Source: Theristus sp. LFF4_11
Taxonomy: Eukaryota > Nematoda > Chromadorea > Monhysterida > Xyalidae
DNA: 64,000 nt
Direction: 5' to 3'
NCBI GenBank assembly: GCA_030248135.1
Contig: JASANC010004705.1
Location: forward strand, 92,085 to 156,084
The notes beneath the pieces are model-generated. The model was not told the origin of the DNA and did no database searches. It saw only the letters and a list, made by a program, of their open reading frames with translations. Each line of letters begins with the position of its first letter. Position 1 is the first letter of the stretch. The position numbers and the translations under genes are program-made. Positions 46,570 through 58,145 of this stretch are shown piece by piece.

Positions 46570-48239
46570 TTAACCAGCTTTCTGAATTTTGTCCGCCAAG
46601 CGTCCCAGACTGGACATCCACTGCCCGAAAGACGTTTTCTGTCCCCAGTCTATAGCAGCGCTGTCTCCGAACCGAATCGGCCCGTACTGGTGTTGTGTGC
46701 CCCAGTTTAGCCCACGCAAGCCGCCAACTTGGACACCATTTTCCGAGCCAAACGGCAAACCAAAGATCTGCAATGCTTAAATGCTTACTTTAACAATATT
46801 TCAGAATGACATAGTTTTTCAATTGAAAATGAGATCGTAAATCAACCAACATTGAAGCCTTGCTGTCGGTCAACACGCAGATCCCCGTTCGGTTCGAAAC
46901 CAACACCAACACCGTTGACCACGCGAGCTAATTTATTCATGAATATGTTTCCGAGATTCAGTGGAGTCTGTGCCGTTGTGCTTGTTGTCGTTGTTTCGGT
47001 TACATACCTGTAAGTTGTACTTGTGTCCGTTCCCTTTGAACTAGTCGACGTTGCAGTTGATGTTCTGGTTGTGGAGGTAATTGTTCTTGTACTCGTCGTA
47101 GTAGTTGTGGTAGTCGAGGTCGTTGTTGTCGTTATCCTTTCGCTGGTCGTAATAGTAGGAGTGATGGTTGTAGTGGTTCTACTGACGGTGGGTGGCTCGG
47201 TGATTGTCGTTATCACCACTGGAGTTGTTGCCTCTACGGATGAACCTTTTGAAGACACTTCATTGCTGCAGTCTTTTCCGTCGGCACCAATTATTGATCG
47301 TTTTGTTCGCATCCGGTTGTCATCTGAACGAGCGTGTTCGTCTGGACAATCTTCCTCACTACTTTTTACCGGTTGTTCCGGGGTAGTTCCATTGTTCGCA
47401 TAACGCACTTCGACAGAACGCGGAGCTTGGCTGGAGTCTTCCATTGGAGGCACTTCGCGAGATGGAGTGTCAAATTGTGGCGGAGGTCGACGCCTCGGTT
47501 TTGGACGACTTTCGACTTTCCAATCTAGCCGTTGAACGTGACGCAGTTGAATGCCACCAAAGCCGTCCGCAACAAGAATCATTGTCTTGCCTCGCTTGAT
47601 ATATTTTGGCTTTTCGTGGCTATGGCTTGAGCTGTCTCGGCCGGAGCCTTCACGGTCACCGACCATGATTTGTTCGTCGACTGATTTTTCAACGCGAGGA
47701 TGCTGCTTGATCTTTGGCACCATCGTTGTTGTTGTACTTTTGCTAACCGGCAGCCACGCAAGCGACGTTGCAACCCAGGACGGTTCGGTCGTCTGTGGCA
47801 TGGTGGTCGTCGTTGGTGGATAGATTGTTCGAATCGGGTGAATGTTCAATCGATGATCGTCGAAATCTTCACTGTTCAACTCGAAAATAGGGTCCGCGTC
47901 GACTTGCAGCTGACCACGCACCTTTGGTATGGACTTGACTGCAGCGTAAGCTAAAGAACTGAATCAAGTTTTAAGGCTGAAATGCCAAGCGACTAACTGA
48001 AACGGCTAAACAAGAAAAAAAAACTTACCCGAAGTAACGAAGTCACCATCCAGCTTCATTGGAGCAGTGATCAGTTGTGGTCTCGGCACTTGCCGTCGAA
48101 TCGTCTCGGGCGTTACTGCCGTCGGTTGAGTGTTGACGGCCGTTATCAAATAGACCGCACGCCCGAGTGCTACATCGACAAGAAACACGGCAGCAAACGT
48201 GACGCGGATCACATTGATCCACTGAGATCGACACTCCAT
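46570..48239 (-). CDS. Secreted Thr-rich (mucin-like) protein, family unknown
   Basis: Three exons (minus): 48239-48029, 47938-46851, 46767-46570; 498 aa, phases close. An N-terminal hydrophobic segment (VIRVTFAAVFLVDVALG) acts as signal peptide or anchor. Then come a basic/Ser-rich part with likely furin-type sites (RMRTKRS) and a region of ~110 residues dominated by Thr with Ser, Ile and Arg, predicted to be heavily O-glycosylated. The C-terminal half-domain has repeated Gly-x-x-Gly turns: NGVGVGFEPNGDLRVDRQQG, IFGLPFGSENGVQVGGLRGL, NWG, FGDSAAIDWGQKTSFG. It ends with an amphipathic LGRLADKIQKAG. Extracellular matrix, cuticle or mucus is the likely location. I do not recognise the family. 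Confidence 0.75.
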
Positions 48240-49661
48240 TGTTCAACGTTTAATTCAGATCCGACTGTCTGTCGGTGGCGGCGATATGTCAAAGTAAGAC
48301 ATTGCACATTCAGTGATTAAATTTCGTGATGTGTTGATAATTCAAGCAAGCTGAAATCAATAACAATTATTACCTACAGAAGACATCAAAGAAAAAAGGG
48401 GCACGGAACGCATGGTCTAATTTGCTATTGTAATCAATCTTCATTCCCTTACAACCGCTTTGAAGTTTAAGAATTCCCCATGAGCAATTTTGATATTGCA
48501 ATAATTTTAATAGTCATCAAAAGAATGGCATATTTCAAATATTTTGCACTGACTAAAAAAGTCGCCGAGAGCAGCAAAGGAGGCATACATTTTGTTTGCT
48601 GTGAGCCAGAGCCCACAATCTATCAAACAACTTGGTAGCGAAACGTCACACCAAATTAGTGAAGCATGCATTGTTAATTTTCTTAGTTTCACGGATATTC
48701 CAAAAAAAGTCATAATCGCGATGCAGTACCAAATGCGAAATGTTACTTTTTCACTGCAACGATGCAGCTTGGCCACTTAGCTGCTGACAACGCATGCGCA
48801 TGTGCGACCAGCGATAATGTTTACGGAAAATAAAAAGTGAACGTCGCATTGAGACAAACCCTCGTGATCAAACACTCTCAACTCAATCACGTACTACGAC
48901 AACAACAGAGCAGCATGACATGATCCTAATAGATTTGGATTTGTCTCTATGCGAGTTGTTGTTGTTGTACTAATATAGTGGTAGTGGTTGATTGTTGTTC
49001 GTAATATGGGCATTTAATAAAGAAGGTCGCGCAGCAGGAAGGTGGAGTCAGGTGGCTCCTGTTTGATAAAAATAGCAATTGTCAAAATGGTTACTTTAAA
49101 ATTTTAGCATGTCTTTATATTACAACAACTTGAGCAGTGTGTCAAGATCACACCAGAAACAACATAAAATATACGTTCGACTTTGTTCTAATCAAATACG
49201 GATAGAAAGGAAGTGTGTGTGGCTGTGAAATAATTGCGGACAAACGGCTTTTCACGCCTTCCTTTATTACGTTCTTGTCCTGCTTTCTTGGAGATGGAAA
49301 TAGTTTTGATTTATGTTGCACAGCACGACATGAACTTGAGATTCTCAAAACACGAGTCATTCGTTTCGTTTTGACCCTGTGCATATGTTGACACATAACA
49401 AACATATACGTTTACACCGTGAAATGACGTTAATCACTATATTCAATAAATTAGAAACACGCCATTAGACCTGTCATGTATTTTTTGATTAATTTGACTT
49501 AACACGTCCGTCATATTGGTTAATCCCCGTTCACATGAAACATGCGCGACACTTTCATTCGAACCAAAACACACGTGCATTAACCGTGCCAGCCACGAAA
49601 TCGGGCGGTTCGCCCGAATAACAAGAGAATTACAACAAAAAATAACAGAAAACTGACTTAC
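48240..49661. other. Intergenic, no supported gene
   Basis: About 1.4 kb. The frame 48507-48776 (-) is hydrophobic but shows no splice support or family. CAAC/TTGTTG-rich simple sequence lies near 48895-48985. Confidence 0.4.
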
Positions 49662-49783
49662 GTTTCTTTTCCGTCAACAGAACAAGATCTGATCGCTCGA
49701 TGGAAAGGTTTTTTGTCGGCTTCTCGGCTCGCAAGGGATTCTTGTGCGCATAGGCTTGTTGAAACTGTATCTACGACATTCAT
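49662..49783 (-). CDS. Possible isolated first coding exon
   Basis: An ATG at 49783 opens 40 codons (MNVVDTVSTSLCAQESLASR...) ending at a perfect donor, GAAAC|GTAAGT. I found no downstream exon that joins it in frame, including the Thr-rich gene at 48239. It may be the start of an unseen gene or a 5' UTR exon of that gene. Confidence 0.25.
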
Positions 49784-50301
49784 CTTCAGCTTCTGCAGAC
49801 TCACTTCAACAACCCATTAGCGCGACACAATCGTTGATCGATCAAAGCATTATTGAATCCACAATCAGCTTGAACTGATATTTGAGATGATTTTAAACTT
49901 CTCTGGCACGGGTTCCTGGAATCGAACTGAAACGCGCTTGTGAAAAAGCAACGCCAAAAACGAAGGAAGCAAACAAGTGAAGCAAGCAATCTTAAAGTGC
50001 TTGTGAGGTTGCATCAGGGAAACAAAAAAGCTAAGGCGAACGTTCAGCACAAACTTTTGAGCAATTGACGTTTTATCATATTTCGACTACAATTTATGGT
50101 TAAAATTAAACACCGTTGAAACAGCAACAGTTCAACCCGATACGAAATACGGGTTATTTTGACCCGTTTTCTGCGCATACAACAACCACAAAAACAAGCA
50201 AACAAAACACAACAATAAAAAACCCTTTTCAACAACAACAAGATCCCACGAACGACGCCGTGTTCTTGCTGCTCACTACTACAAGCTAACACTCCGATCC
50301 A

Positions 50302-53300
50302 TCACATCCTCGAGAGCAGCCGAATGCCGAGAATACGAAAGCCAGCTAGCATGGTGTCTGCGGTCGCCTCGCACAACGCGACCCGGTGCATGTGCACGGT
50401 TTTCGGTTGGCCTGTCAATGAAACGTCGTTGCGCTTTCCGTTGCTCTGCCAAGCCTTCAAGCGAACCGCACCTTGTTCATCTCTCTCGACACAATAGCAA
50501 TCGCCGTAGAACTCCGTGAACACGGTCGCCAGCTCGTAGAGGTACTCGCAGAGCAGGTGCACGTGCAGCGAGTCGAGCACCGCGCGCAGCACGTCGCCCC
50601 ACCGAACGACGCACTTGGCGAGTTTCCATTCGGCGGCTCGCTCCAGCGGCAGCAGACCGTCGAGCGAGCGAACGAACGTCAGCACTTGCGCGCGCGACAC
50701 TTGGGCGACGCGGCAGATCGAGCTGCAGAGGCACGTCACACTGATAAACGAGACTCACCAATGTGCACCACAAACGCACACGAACCGAATGCGCACGTAG
50801 CTGTACAATAGGTAGACGGCTGTATTGCCACGGTCATCCAGCATCTGCACTGATGAATGACACGTCAGAAACATCGACAACATTGAAAAAAACAAATAAT
50901 CAGCAAAAGAAAGAAGCCATAAACAGACTCTGTCAAATGAGAACACGTAATCTTGCAGGCGATTCTGACTGAGATCTGCGTACTTGATACAGCCGTAGGC
51001 GACTGCTTCGGCCGCAGCCTGCTGCTCGCTTTCGGAGAACACCTGCAATTTGCAATGGCGACGTTTAGATTGCTCCATTCCAAGACAAACGATGTTCAAC
51101 GAAATTACGTTCAGTTTCAGTGTCACCTTGTCTCGCCCTTTCTGAGCCAATTTCTCACTGGCTCGTTTCACGCCCTCGTCCAGCAGATCAGTCAGCTTCA
51201 CCGTTTCACCGGAGCGAGTTTTGAATTTCTTTCTGCGTGAAGTTGATTGGTTGATTTTATTTGACATTGTGCCAGGCACTCGACCAGCAACGCAAAGCTG
51301 AGATGGCCAGTCAATAATTTCTGGCGTTTTCCGCAAAATAACTAACATTTCTGTTCTTTCGGGCAACAGAAGAAACGAACACGAAACTCACTTGTCCTCA
51401 CCAAGCACCAGTCCGAAACCGACGTGCTCCACCCGGTTGACGAGCGGATTGAACCAGCCGAGTTGTTTGCCAACGGCGAACACTTGCTGCATGTGCATCG
51501 ACTGCAAATTAAACATGGCAACATGCTGAACACGGGCAAACGAGCATTCAGTATTCATCAACGCAATTGATCGATCACAGTCTAAACTCGATAACATATC
51601 CAACTAGCTGATTGGTTGGTTTGGCGATCACGTGATGCATACATTCTGTGAAAGCATTGCTGTGGAGGTTTGGCTGGAACTTGGAACCGAATGCATCACG
51701 TAAACCCCAACCAACCAATCAGCTAGTTGGATAGGCCATTGCCATCTCATATCATCTGCAGTTCCAACCTGTCCCTGGTCAATGACATAGATCACCCAGT
51801 CGGCGTGTTCTTCATACAGTCTATTCTTCAATGCCGCCAGATCAGACGTGTCGTACGTAAAGCCACCGTCCGATTTCACGACCGTCAGTGGGACTTCATG
51901 GCCGATCGGAAACACCAACAGACGACCGTCCTCTTCTCTGACCAAATCTTGAAAGCACACCAGACGGCAGTTTGAATTCATGAACGTCTTCGAATGAACT
52001 TCAAGTGAAAAATACGAAAAAGTACAGAATCCATAGGTTTGATCTACGTTTGTGTTTCAATTCTTCGACCACGGCTCCCATTCGACTTTGGTAGTACGAC
52101 TCGCCGCGTTCCTTGATGGTCACATCGAGACGACTGTAGATGCGCTCGAAATCTGATACAAACAAAAACTGAGATGAAGAACGAATGAACGGAAATAAAG
52201 ACATAAACACTCGTTTTAGCTTTAGTAGGAACGAATGAACAAATGGCACACCTTTGCGCGACACATCGCAGATCAGCTGCCATGCTTTCACAATGCTCGG
52301 TTCGTAGCGCTGCAACTGCACCACACACTCGTACGCGCGTGCTTTGAATTGCTCGTCCGTGTCGAAACGCGCTTTCGATTCCTAACGGCGAACAGAAAAA
52401 AACACACACGAGACTACCGTGAGCACCAACCAACTATGTATTGATTTTGAATGACTTGCTGAGAAATACTGGACTCGACTGGTGTGTCTCACCTTGTAGA
52501 ACACCTGCAGATCCTGCACGGGCGGTGTCGTCGTCGTGTAGTCGGGGAACTTGTCCTGCAGATGAGCGATCAGCATGCCGAACTGTGTGCCCCAGTCGCC
52601 GATGTGATTCAGCGGCAGCACGTCGAAGCCGACAAACTCAAACAGACGACGCAGCGAGTCGCCAATGATCGTCGACCTGCGAGAGCACTCGAGCTGAAAA
52701 GCTCGCATTGAACTGCGAAGAAACGTGGCCTGAGATAGAAATGCGAACCAACCGAAGATGCCCGACGTGCATTTGCTTGGCGATGTTCGGCGATGAGAAG
52801 TCGATGACCACCCTCTTTGACGGCAGCCGCGGAGGCTGCACACCGTGCAAGAGCACGCCCGAAACGAGGCGCGCCACGTGCTGGTGGGCGAGGAAAATAT
52901 TGATGAAACCAGCGCCGGCGATTTCAACCTGAATGAAAACAGCCGATTCAACGCACATTCAGGATGCCAAACAAACACGACTGCATTACCTTCGCAACAA
53001 GCTCAGACGCCGGCAACGCGTCGACGATTTTTTCAGCAACCGAGCGTGGATTCGTCTTTGTGCCGGTTGATTTCGAGAGTGCCTGGTAAATACAAATAGG
53101 AAAAACATTTGAGAGGGGAAGCGGTGTGCCGATTTGCGAACCAGCAATTTGCAAAACCCACTTTCTGCCCACCGGCCCAAAGCCGACTAACCGCGAATTG
53201 GCGGGTAGCACAAAAACGTGACGAGTGCACACACCTGCGCAATGGCCATCGCACTGTTGCACTGGTAGTCGCCAAACTGCGGCCGTGTCGCCGCAGTCAG

Positions 53301-55211
53301 TGAAACTGGTGCGCCAGCAGGAAATGCCTCCGCTCCGTAAACGGACGTGATCGCCGACGTGAACAAAGACTGCAACTGACGCAGAACGCCGCAATCATCA
53401 GCGCCACCCAAATAGTCAACGGCCGCTTGCTCGTTCGCTGACGACTGTGCGCTCTTGGTGGTGCTTTCGTCTTTCCCTGCGTTCTTCTGTTCGGTTTCGT
53501 TGTTGTTCGTTTGTCGGAGGCTTTCAGCGCCGTTCTGCTTTGTCTGCTTGATTGTTTTTTTCTTTGCGCACTCTTCTGGCGACCTTTCGGTGTTCAGTCG
53601 TGTCTGATCTTCTTCTTCGATGCTCTGCAACTTTCAAAAGTTACCATTGGAGCTGGTTGTTGAGGGCGGGTGATTGCAAAACAGATATTTAGAGAACAAA
53701 TAGTCTAGCAATTTGGCAAGACTCGATTGTTCTTTTGAAAACAGGCCCAGGCTTGCCAACTGACCTTCCAATTGATCAACTGTCCTCCATGTCAAGTTGC
53801 CGATTGATAATCGCAAGCAAAAATAAAAAAAAATAAAAAAACGCACTCGCTTCAAAATGCCACATCTGTATTGAAGACGATCATTCTCATTTTTCAACTT
53901 TGCCAATTCTGGTTCTTCAATTAGCAATTCGTCAGGAATTTCGCCGCGAGACATCTGTTCCAGCTGTAAGCGCAAGTCGTTCATTCGCTTTTCCTAGAAC
54001 ATACGTTGCTCATGAATGATAACACAACGACAAGGTCGATGCACTGAAGTTTTTTTATATTTTATTTGTTCGCGCGCCGGTTCCGGAAACCCTAAGGTAT
54101 CCGGGGCGGAGTAGACCATTAGATGTTGTTGGTCCGTAATGCATCATTATTAAAACAGCTGCATCTGCAGTTCCGGTGCTCCTCCTCCATAACACAGGAA
54201 AGAAAAAAATGCAAAAACTAAATTGATCATTTATCGCTCAGGCTCTGGGAGATTAGGAACCTACAACGACTCATTAAGTAGACCATTAGATCAAAAATCA
54301 AAAAAATAAAAGATGTTGTTGGTCACTTTGGTTTCTCCATTATGTGTCTTGTCCGCAGTGAGGTTCGAACTTTCCACTTACAGAACGGTAGGCGAAAGCC
54401 CTACACCTGCGCTACAGACGCGACAAGTTGTGTTGTCTTCAAGTCATAGTTGTTCCAGAGTCGGGGTGTCGGGGGGGGGTGCGATACAGATAGCTGGAGC
54501 AAATTTTTCGGTTATAGCTCTAAAAATTGGGGGGAGGCGCGGGGGGGCGGGCCGGGGGGCAACTTTGGGGTTGGGGGGAGGGCTATCAAAATTTTGAAAT
54601 TGGGTAGATAGATAGCAGAAACGCTAAAAAAGAATAAAAAGAGCTGAATTTTTTTTAAAATGCTCAAAAATGTAGTATAAACGCATATTTTGCCCAAAAT
54701 TAGCAAAATTTACTAAAAATTCAAGCAAAAAGAGTCAATTTTGGTAAAAAACACAGATTTTATGTTTTCGAAGCCAAAATTTTTTAGATGATTAGCTGGC
54801 TGGGAATTTATTGAGCTGAAAAATCTTCTTTGATAAAGACAGATTCGTGAATTTTAGGAAGGGGGCGGCTCATCACGTCATCAGCCGCCCCCCTAGAACA
54901 ACAACTATGCTTTAAGTTTTTGCAAATGACTGCTGGCTGGCACCGGCGGCAACAAAATAACACTGTCTTTCGGTCCTCAGCAATTGCACCACAAAAGCAC
55001 ACCGACACCGACCACCGACCCCACAAATCACAATGGTTAACCAATCAGAGGCAGTGACAATGAGGCACTGCAAAAAAAAACAAATACTTACAATAATTTG
55101 CGTTTCACTTGCAAACAGGTTCAGTCCATTGTCGTCTGTTGCGTAAACTTGATTCTGCATTTGATTCTGATCCGCCAACGACGACGCGATTGATTTTAAT
55201 TTTGGATTCAT
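50302..55211 (-). CDS. RARS1: Arginyl-tRNA synthetase, cytosolic type
   Basis: Class I synthetase that attaches Arg to tRNA-Arg in the cytosol. Exons (minus): 55211-55092, 53993-53847, 53624-53235, 53082-52990, 52928-52753, 52676-52493, 52381-52252, 52152-52048, 51947-51769, 51501-51392, 51232-51127, 51042-50929, 50844-50786, 50722-50302; 777 aa, all phases close. N-terminal leucine-zipper-like helix ([20 protein letters not shown]) as in the multisynthetase-complex form, add-domain ([14 protein letters not shown]), HIGH motif as HVGH in [61 protein letters not shown], and anticodon-binding domain ending [13 protein letters not shown]. About 120 residues longer than human, largely from a Lys/Glu/Asn/Gln-rich insert encoded by 53624-53400. 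Intron 1 holds a SINE and G-rich repeats; intron 51768-51502 holds an MITE. Confidence 0.96.
51597..51733. mobile_element. MITE, TATCCAACTAG family, copy in RARS1 intron
   Basis: TATCCAACTAGCTGATTGG at the left and CCAATCAGCTAGTTGGATA at the right are perfect inverted repeats of at least 19 bp; 137 bp overall, with a further internal inverted pair (GATCACGTGATGCAT / ATGCATCACGT). Sister of 43689-43819. Confidence 0.9.
54055..54430 (-). repeat. tRNA-derived SINE, copy 2
   Basis: Minus strand order: tRNA-like head (TGTAGCGCAGGTGTAGGGC and AGTTCGAACCTC, 54420-54356), then body, then ACCTTAGGGTTTCCGGAACC near 54095-54075 and an A/T tail. Compared with copy 1 it carries an extra ~170 bp between 54140 and 54310. 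It lies in RARS1 intron 1. Confidence 0.72.
54435..54900. repeat. Dispersed GATAGATAGCTGG / G-run repeat, diverged copy
   Basis: Starts at TAGTTGTTCCAGAG, then G-runs, TCAAAATTTTGAAATT, GATAGATAGC and ATTAGCTGGCTG. The same order recurs at 62226-62640 and 63629-64000 with higher similarity to each other. A 10-bp perfect stem GGGGGCGGCT / AGCCGCCCCC with a 12-nt loop lies at 54861-54892. Confidence 0.7.
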
Positions 55212-55231
55212 GATTTGCTGATTTTTAGATT

Positions 55232-55455
55232 TGTTTGTATGCAATCGTCACCTTATCTGCTAAGTAATGGTAAGCTAATGGTAAGCCAACCTTTGGGACG
55301 CTTAAAAACTTTATCGCAGATGTTGTTGAAGCCTGAAATCAGTCGGTAAAACGGTCCAAAATGGACTGCTGACGGTTTTACGACTTTACGAGGTAATATC
55401 AAAGAAAATTTTTGTTAAACTTTCAAAAAATTGTGCCAAAATTGAGGTTTTCAAA
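55232..55455 (+). repeat. Truncated 3' part of the TAGGGTTGTT element
   Basis: Contains CGTCACCTTATCTGC, GCCAACCTTTGGGACGC, CCTGAAATCAGTCGGTAAAA and the AAAGAAAATTTTTGTTAAAC block, as in the 3' half of the copies at 61438 and 62928. It runs directly into the left end of the next copy at 55456. Confidence 0.65.
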
Positions 55456-58133
55456 TAGGGTTGTTAAAAAAAAACAAAAATCGTCATTTTTGTTTTTTTT
55501 TTTAAATTAAAAAAAAAATTTTTTCAAAAATCAAAGTTGTGCTAAATCAATCAGGGAGTCCGAAGAACCACATATGATATGCAAGCGCCTCCCGAACAGG
55601 GGTCGAGCGAGCCCGATTTTTGGCGAATCCGAGGGGGGGGGTCCGCCCAAATGGGGGGGGTGGGGTCGTCCCGGGTGGGGGGGGGGGAGTCGACTTTTGG
55701 GGGGGGGGCTCGCGAGCGAGACCGAAAATTCTAGGGGGGGGGGGGTCGGACCAAAATTTTTTCTTGACGATGACATTGTCTGGGCAAAAAATGGCTAGTA
55801 GGGGTCGATTTGGTTGGGGGGGGGGGGGGTTCCCGAGAGAGACCGAAAATTCTAGGGGGGGGGGGGGGCGGACCAAAAGTTGTTGAATAAAAGTGCTAGA
55901 AACCACAGCATCCAGTCAAGGCCTCTCTCTAGTCTCTAGTCATACATTTTGCTTTGATTTTCGTTCGGGTCGGGACATCTGAAAGCTACGCGAACGAGAC
56001 ACGCTGCACGGGTGAGACTTGATATTGAAGTACAGTATTGAAAAAATTGACGTACAAAGTGGTAAATGTATAACAAAGTGGTACGTACACAAAAACATAC
56101 AATATATATTGAGATACAACCATGCATATAATATAGATACCTACAAATGAGAGAACTACAGACACACACAATACAAGAGAAAATGTCTCCATCGAAAGTC
56201 AAAATCAAAGGGGGGGTGGTCAGACGGTCAGGATTTGGTGGTGGGGGGGGGGGTTTGGAAGGTCGAAATCTGGGAGGGGGGGGGGGTCTGGCCTAGGGTT
56301 AGGGAAAAAAAAAATCCGGATTTTTTTTTTAAATTAAAAAAAAAATTTTTTTTTAAATTTTTTACAAGTTAGGTTTGTTCGAAGCGTCTCGTCGAGCTGA
56401 GTTCATCTAGACTATTTTCAGAACGATCCGGAAAACTATAAGAGCGAAAATCGTGTTTTATTGAAATTATGTCCATTTCATAGAGGGAAAGTTGCATTTT
56501 CAACAGTAAAACAGGACAATTTTCGACGTGTACTTGAATATTGAACCGTTCTTAGTTGTTCCTCTTTAGAAAATTACCAAAATTTGACTGTGTTCAAAAA
56601 TTCCTGTTTGCTGTAGCTAAGTCGGCAACCCCTGTCGACCCGGTCGCCCCCCCCCCCCAAGACACTTACTTTCAAGTTCAACCAGCTATGCTATCTGCCA
56701 CATGGCGAGAGCCCACTCTTCAAATCATCGTATCGAAAACACGTACCATGATTTCGCGATCACGTTGCGGGCAACTGACAGACGCAAGTTTAACACGTTA
56801 GTTTAGCTCAGCACGCAAGTTTTAACATGTGGCCATGTTATCGGGTATCTGAAAAACGGTCGTGTGATGTGGTATTAACCAACATCCCCGCTCCAATTGT
56901 TTAACAATATATCGCACAACTCCATTGTAGACCTATAACGTACGCCAATCAACAAGATATCATGTTCATCTCATGGCCTACCGACTGAAAAAACATGTTC
57001 TAAGTTGCAAGAAAACGATTTCTGAAACGATATTTCAATTCAGTTAAGTCATTTCAACGCTAAAAATTGACTCTAGAAGTCATCCAAATCGAAAAACATG
57101 GAGTACGTCGGTCAAAATGACCAAATAATGACATGTACCTAAGCACACAAAGAAGTTGGGAAGAAAATTTGGTTTGAACTTTCAAAAAATTATGCCATAA
57201 ATCGAATTTTCAGAGCAAAGTAGAAGAAAAATTTTTCAAATTTTTTTTTTAAGTTTGAAAAAAAAATCCAAATTTTTAAAAAAAAAAACGAAAAAAAAAA
57301 TAAAAAAAAATTTTTTTTTTTCAAAGCCCCTAACCCTAGTTTGGCCCCCCCAAATTCGAGAGAGGGGGGGGTATTTTGACCAAAATTTGGGGGGGGGGGG
57401 GTTTGCCCGGGTGGGGGGGGGGGGGGGGTGTCGACTTGGTTGGGGGGGGGTACCCCCCACCCCCCCCCCCCCAGCTCGACCCCTGCTCCCGAATGACTCC
57501 CATATGACGGAACTTTGCAGATTTTGTTTTGGTGACCTCAATTACCCCTTTTCCAAACCGTCACCATGCCTCTTCTTGTGTTTATCCTCCAAAACGTCAC
57601 TAATTGTCCCCAGCTAAACTAATGCTAAAGTGAAGACAAACATACCGCCTTGAAATTCGATCAATTCTTCTGATGGTGTTGCGACGACACGACACGAAGC
57701 AGCAAGCAACCAGACAACGTAGCGCTTGCAAACGGAGCAGCGAGCACAATCGGACGCTCTGCGAAGCGAATCGTCACCTTATCTGCATCGAATTCATCGC
57801 AGATGTTGTCGTAGCCTAAAATCAGTCGGTAAAACGGCCCAAAATCGACTGCTAAAGGTTTTACGAGGTATAATCAAAGAAAATTTTTGTTGAACTTTTG
57901 AAAAATTTTGCCAAAATTGAGGTTTTCACTTTTCAGAGCATATTAGAGGAAAATTTTTCGAATTTTTTTAAATTTTTGTTTTTTTTAATCACTTTTTTTT
58001 TAATTTTCATTTTTGTTTAACAACCCTATTTTCAAAGCATATTAGAGAAAAAAATTTCGAATTAAAACAAAAAATCGGAATTTTTGTTTTTTAATTACTT
58101 TAAAAAAAATTTGATTTTTGTTTAACAACCCTA
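55456..58133 (+). mobile_element. TAGGGTTGTT-family element, split by a nested insertion
   Basis: Left end TAGGGTTGTTAAA at 55456 and right end TTTAACAACCCTA ending at 58133. The internal order matches the intact copies at 61438-62142 and 62928-63618 (GTTGTGCTAAATCAATCAGG, CATATGATATGCAAGCGCC, TTTGCAGATTTTGTTTTGGT, ACCAGACAACGTAGCG) but is interrupted by 55597-57485. No transposase frame. The ends resemble hAT termini (TAGGG). An internal right-end duplication lies near 58000-58080. Confidence 0.8.
55597..57485 (+). mobile_element. Non-autonomous hAT-like element nested in the previous one
   Basis: Begins CAGGGGTCGAGC and ends GCTCGACCCCTG (12-bp perfect inverted ends). It is flanked on both sides by CTCCCGAA (55589-55596 and 57486-57493), an 8-bp target duplication as made by hAT transposases. 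Removing it restores the host repeat sequence seen in the other copies. 1889 bp, no recognised transposase, many G-runs. Confidence 0.88.
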
Positions 58134-58145
58134 GTCAGTACCGTC

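Noticed and set aside
57236..57617. Frames rich in Gly or Pro over the G-runs
   Set aside because: Low-complexity artefacts of G/C runs in non-coding transposon sequence.
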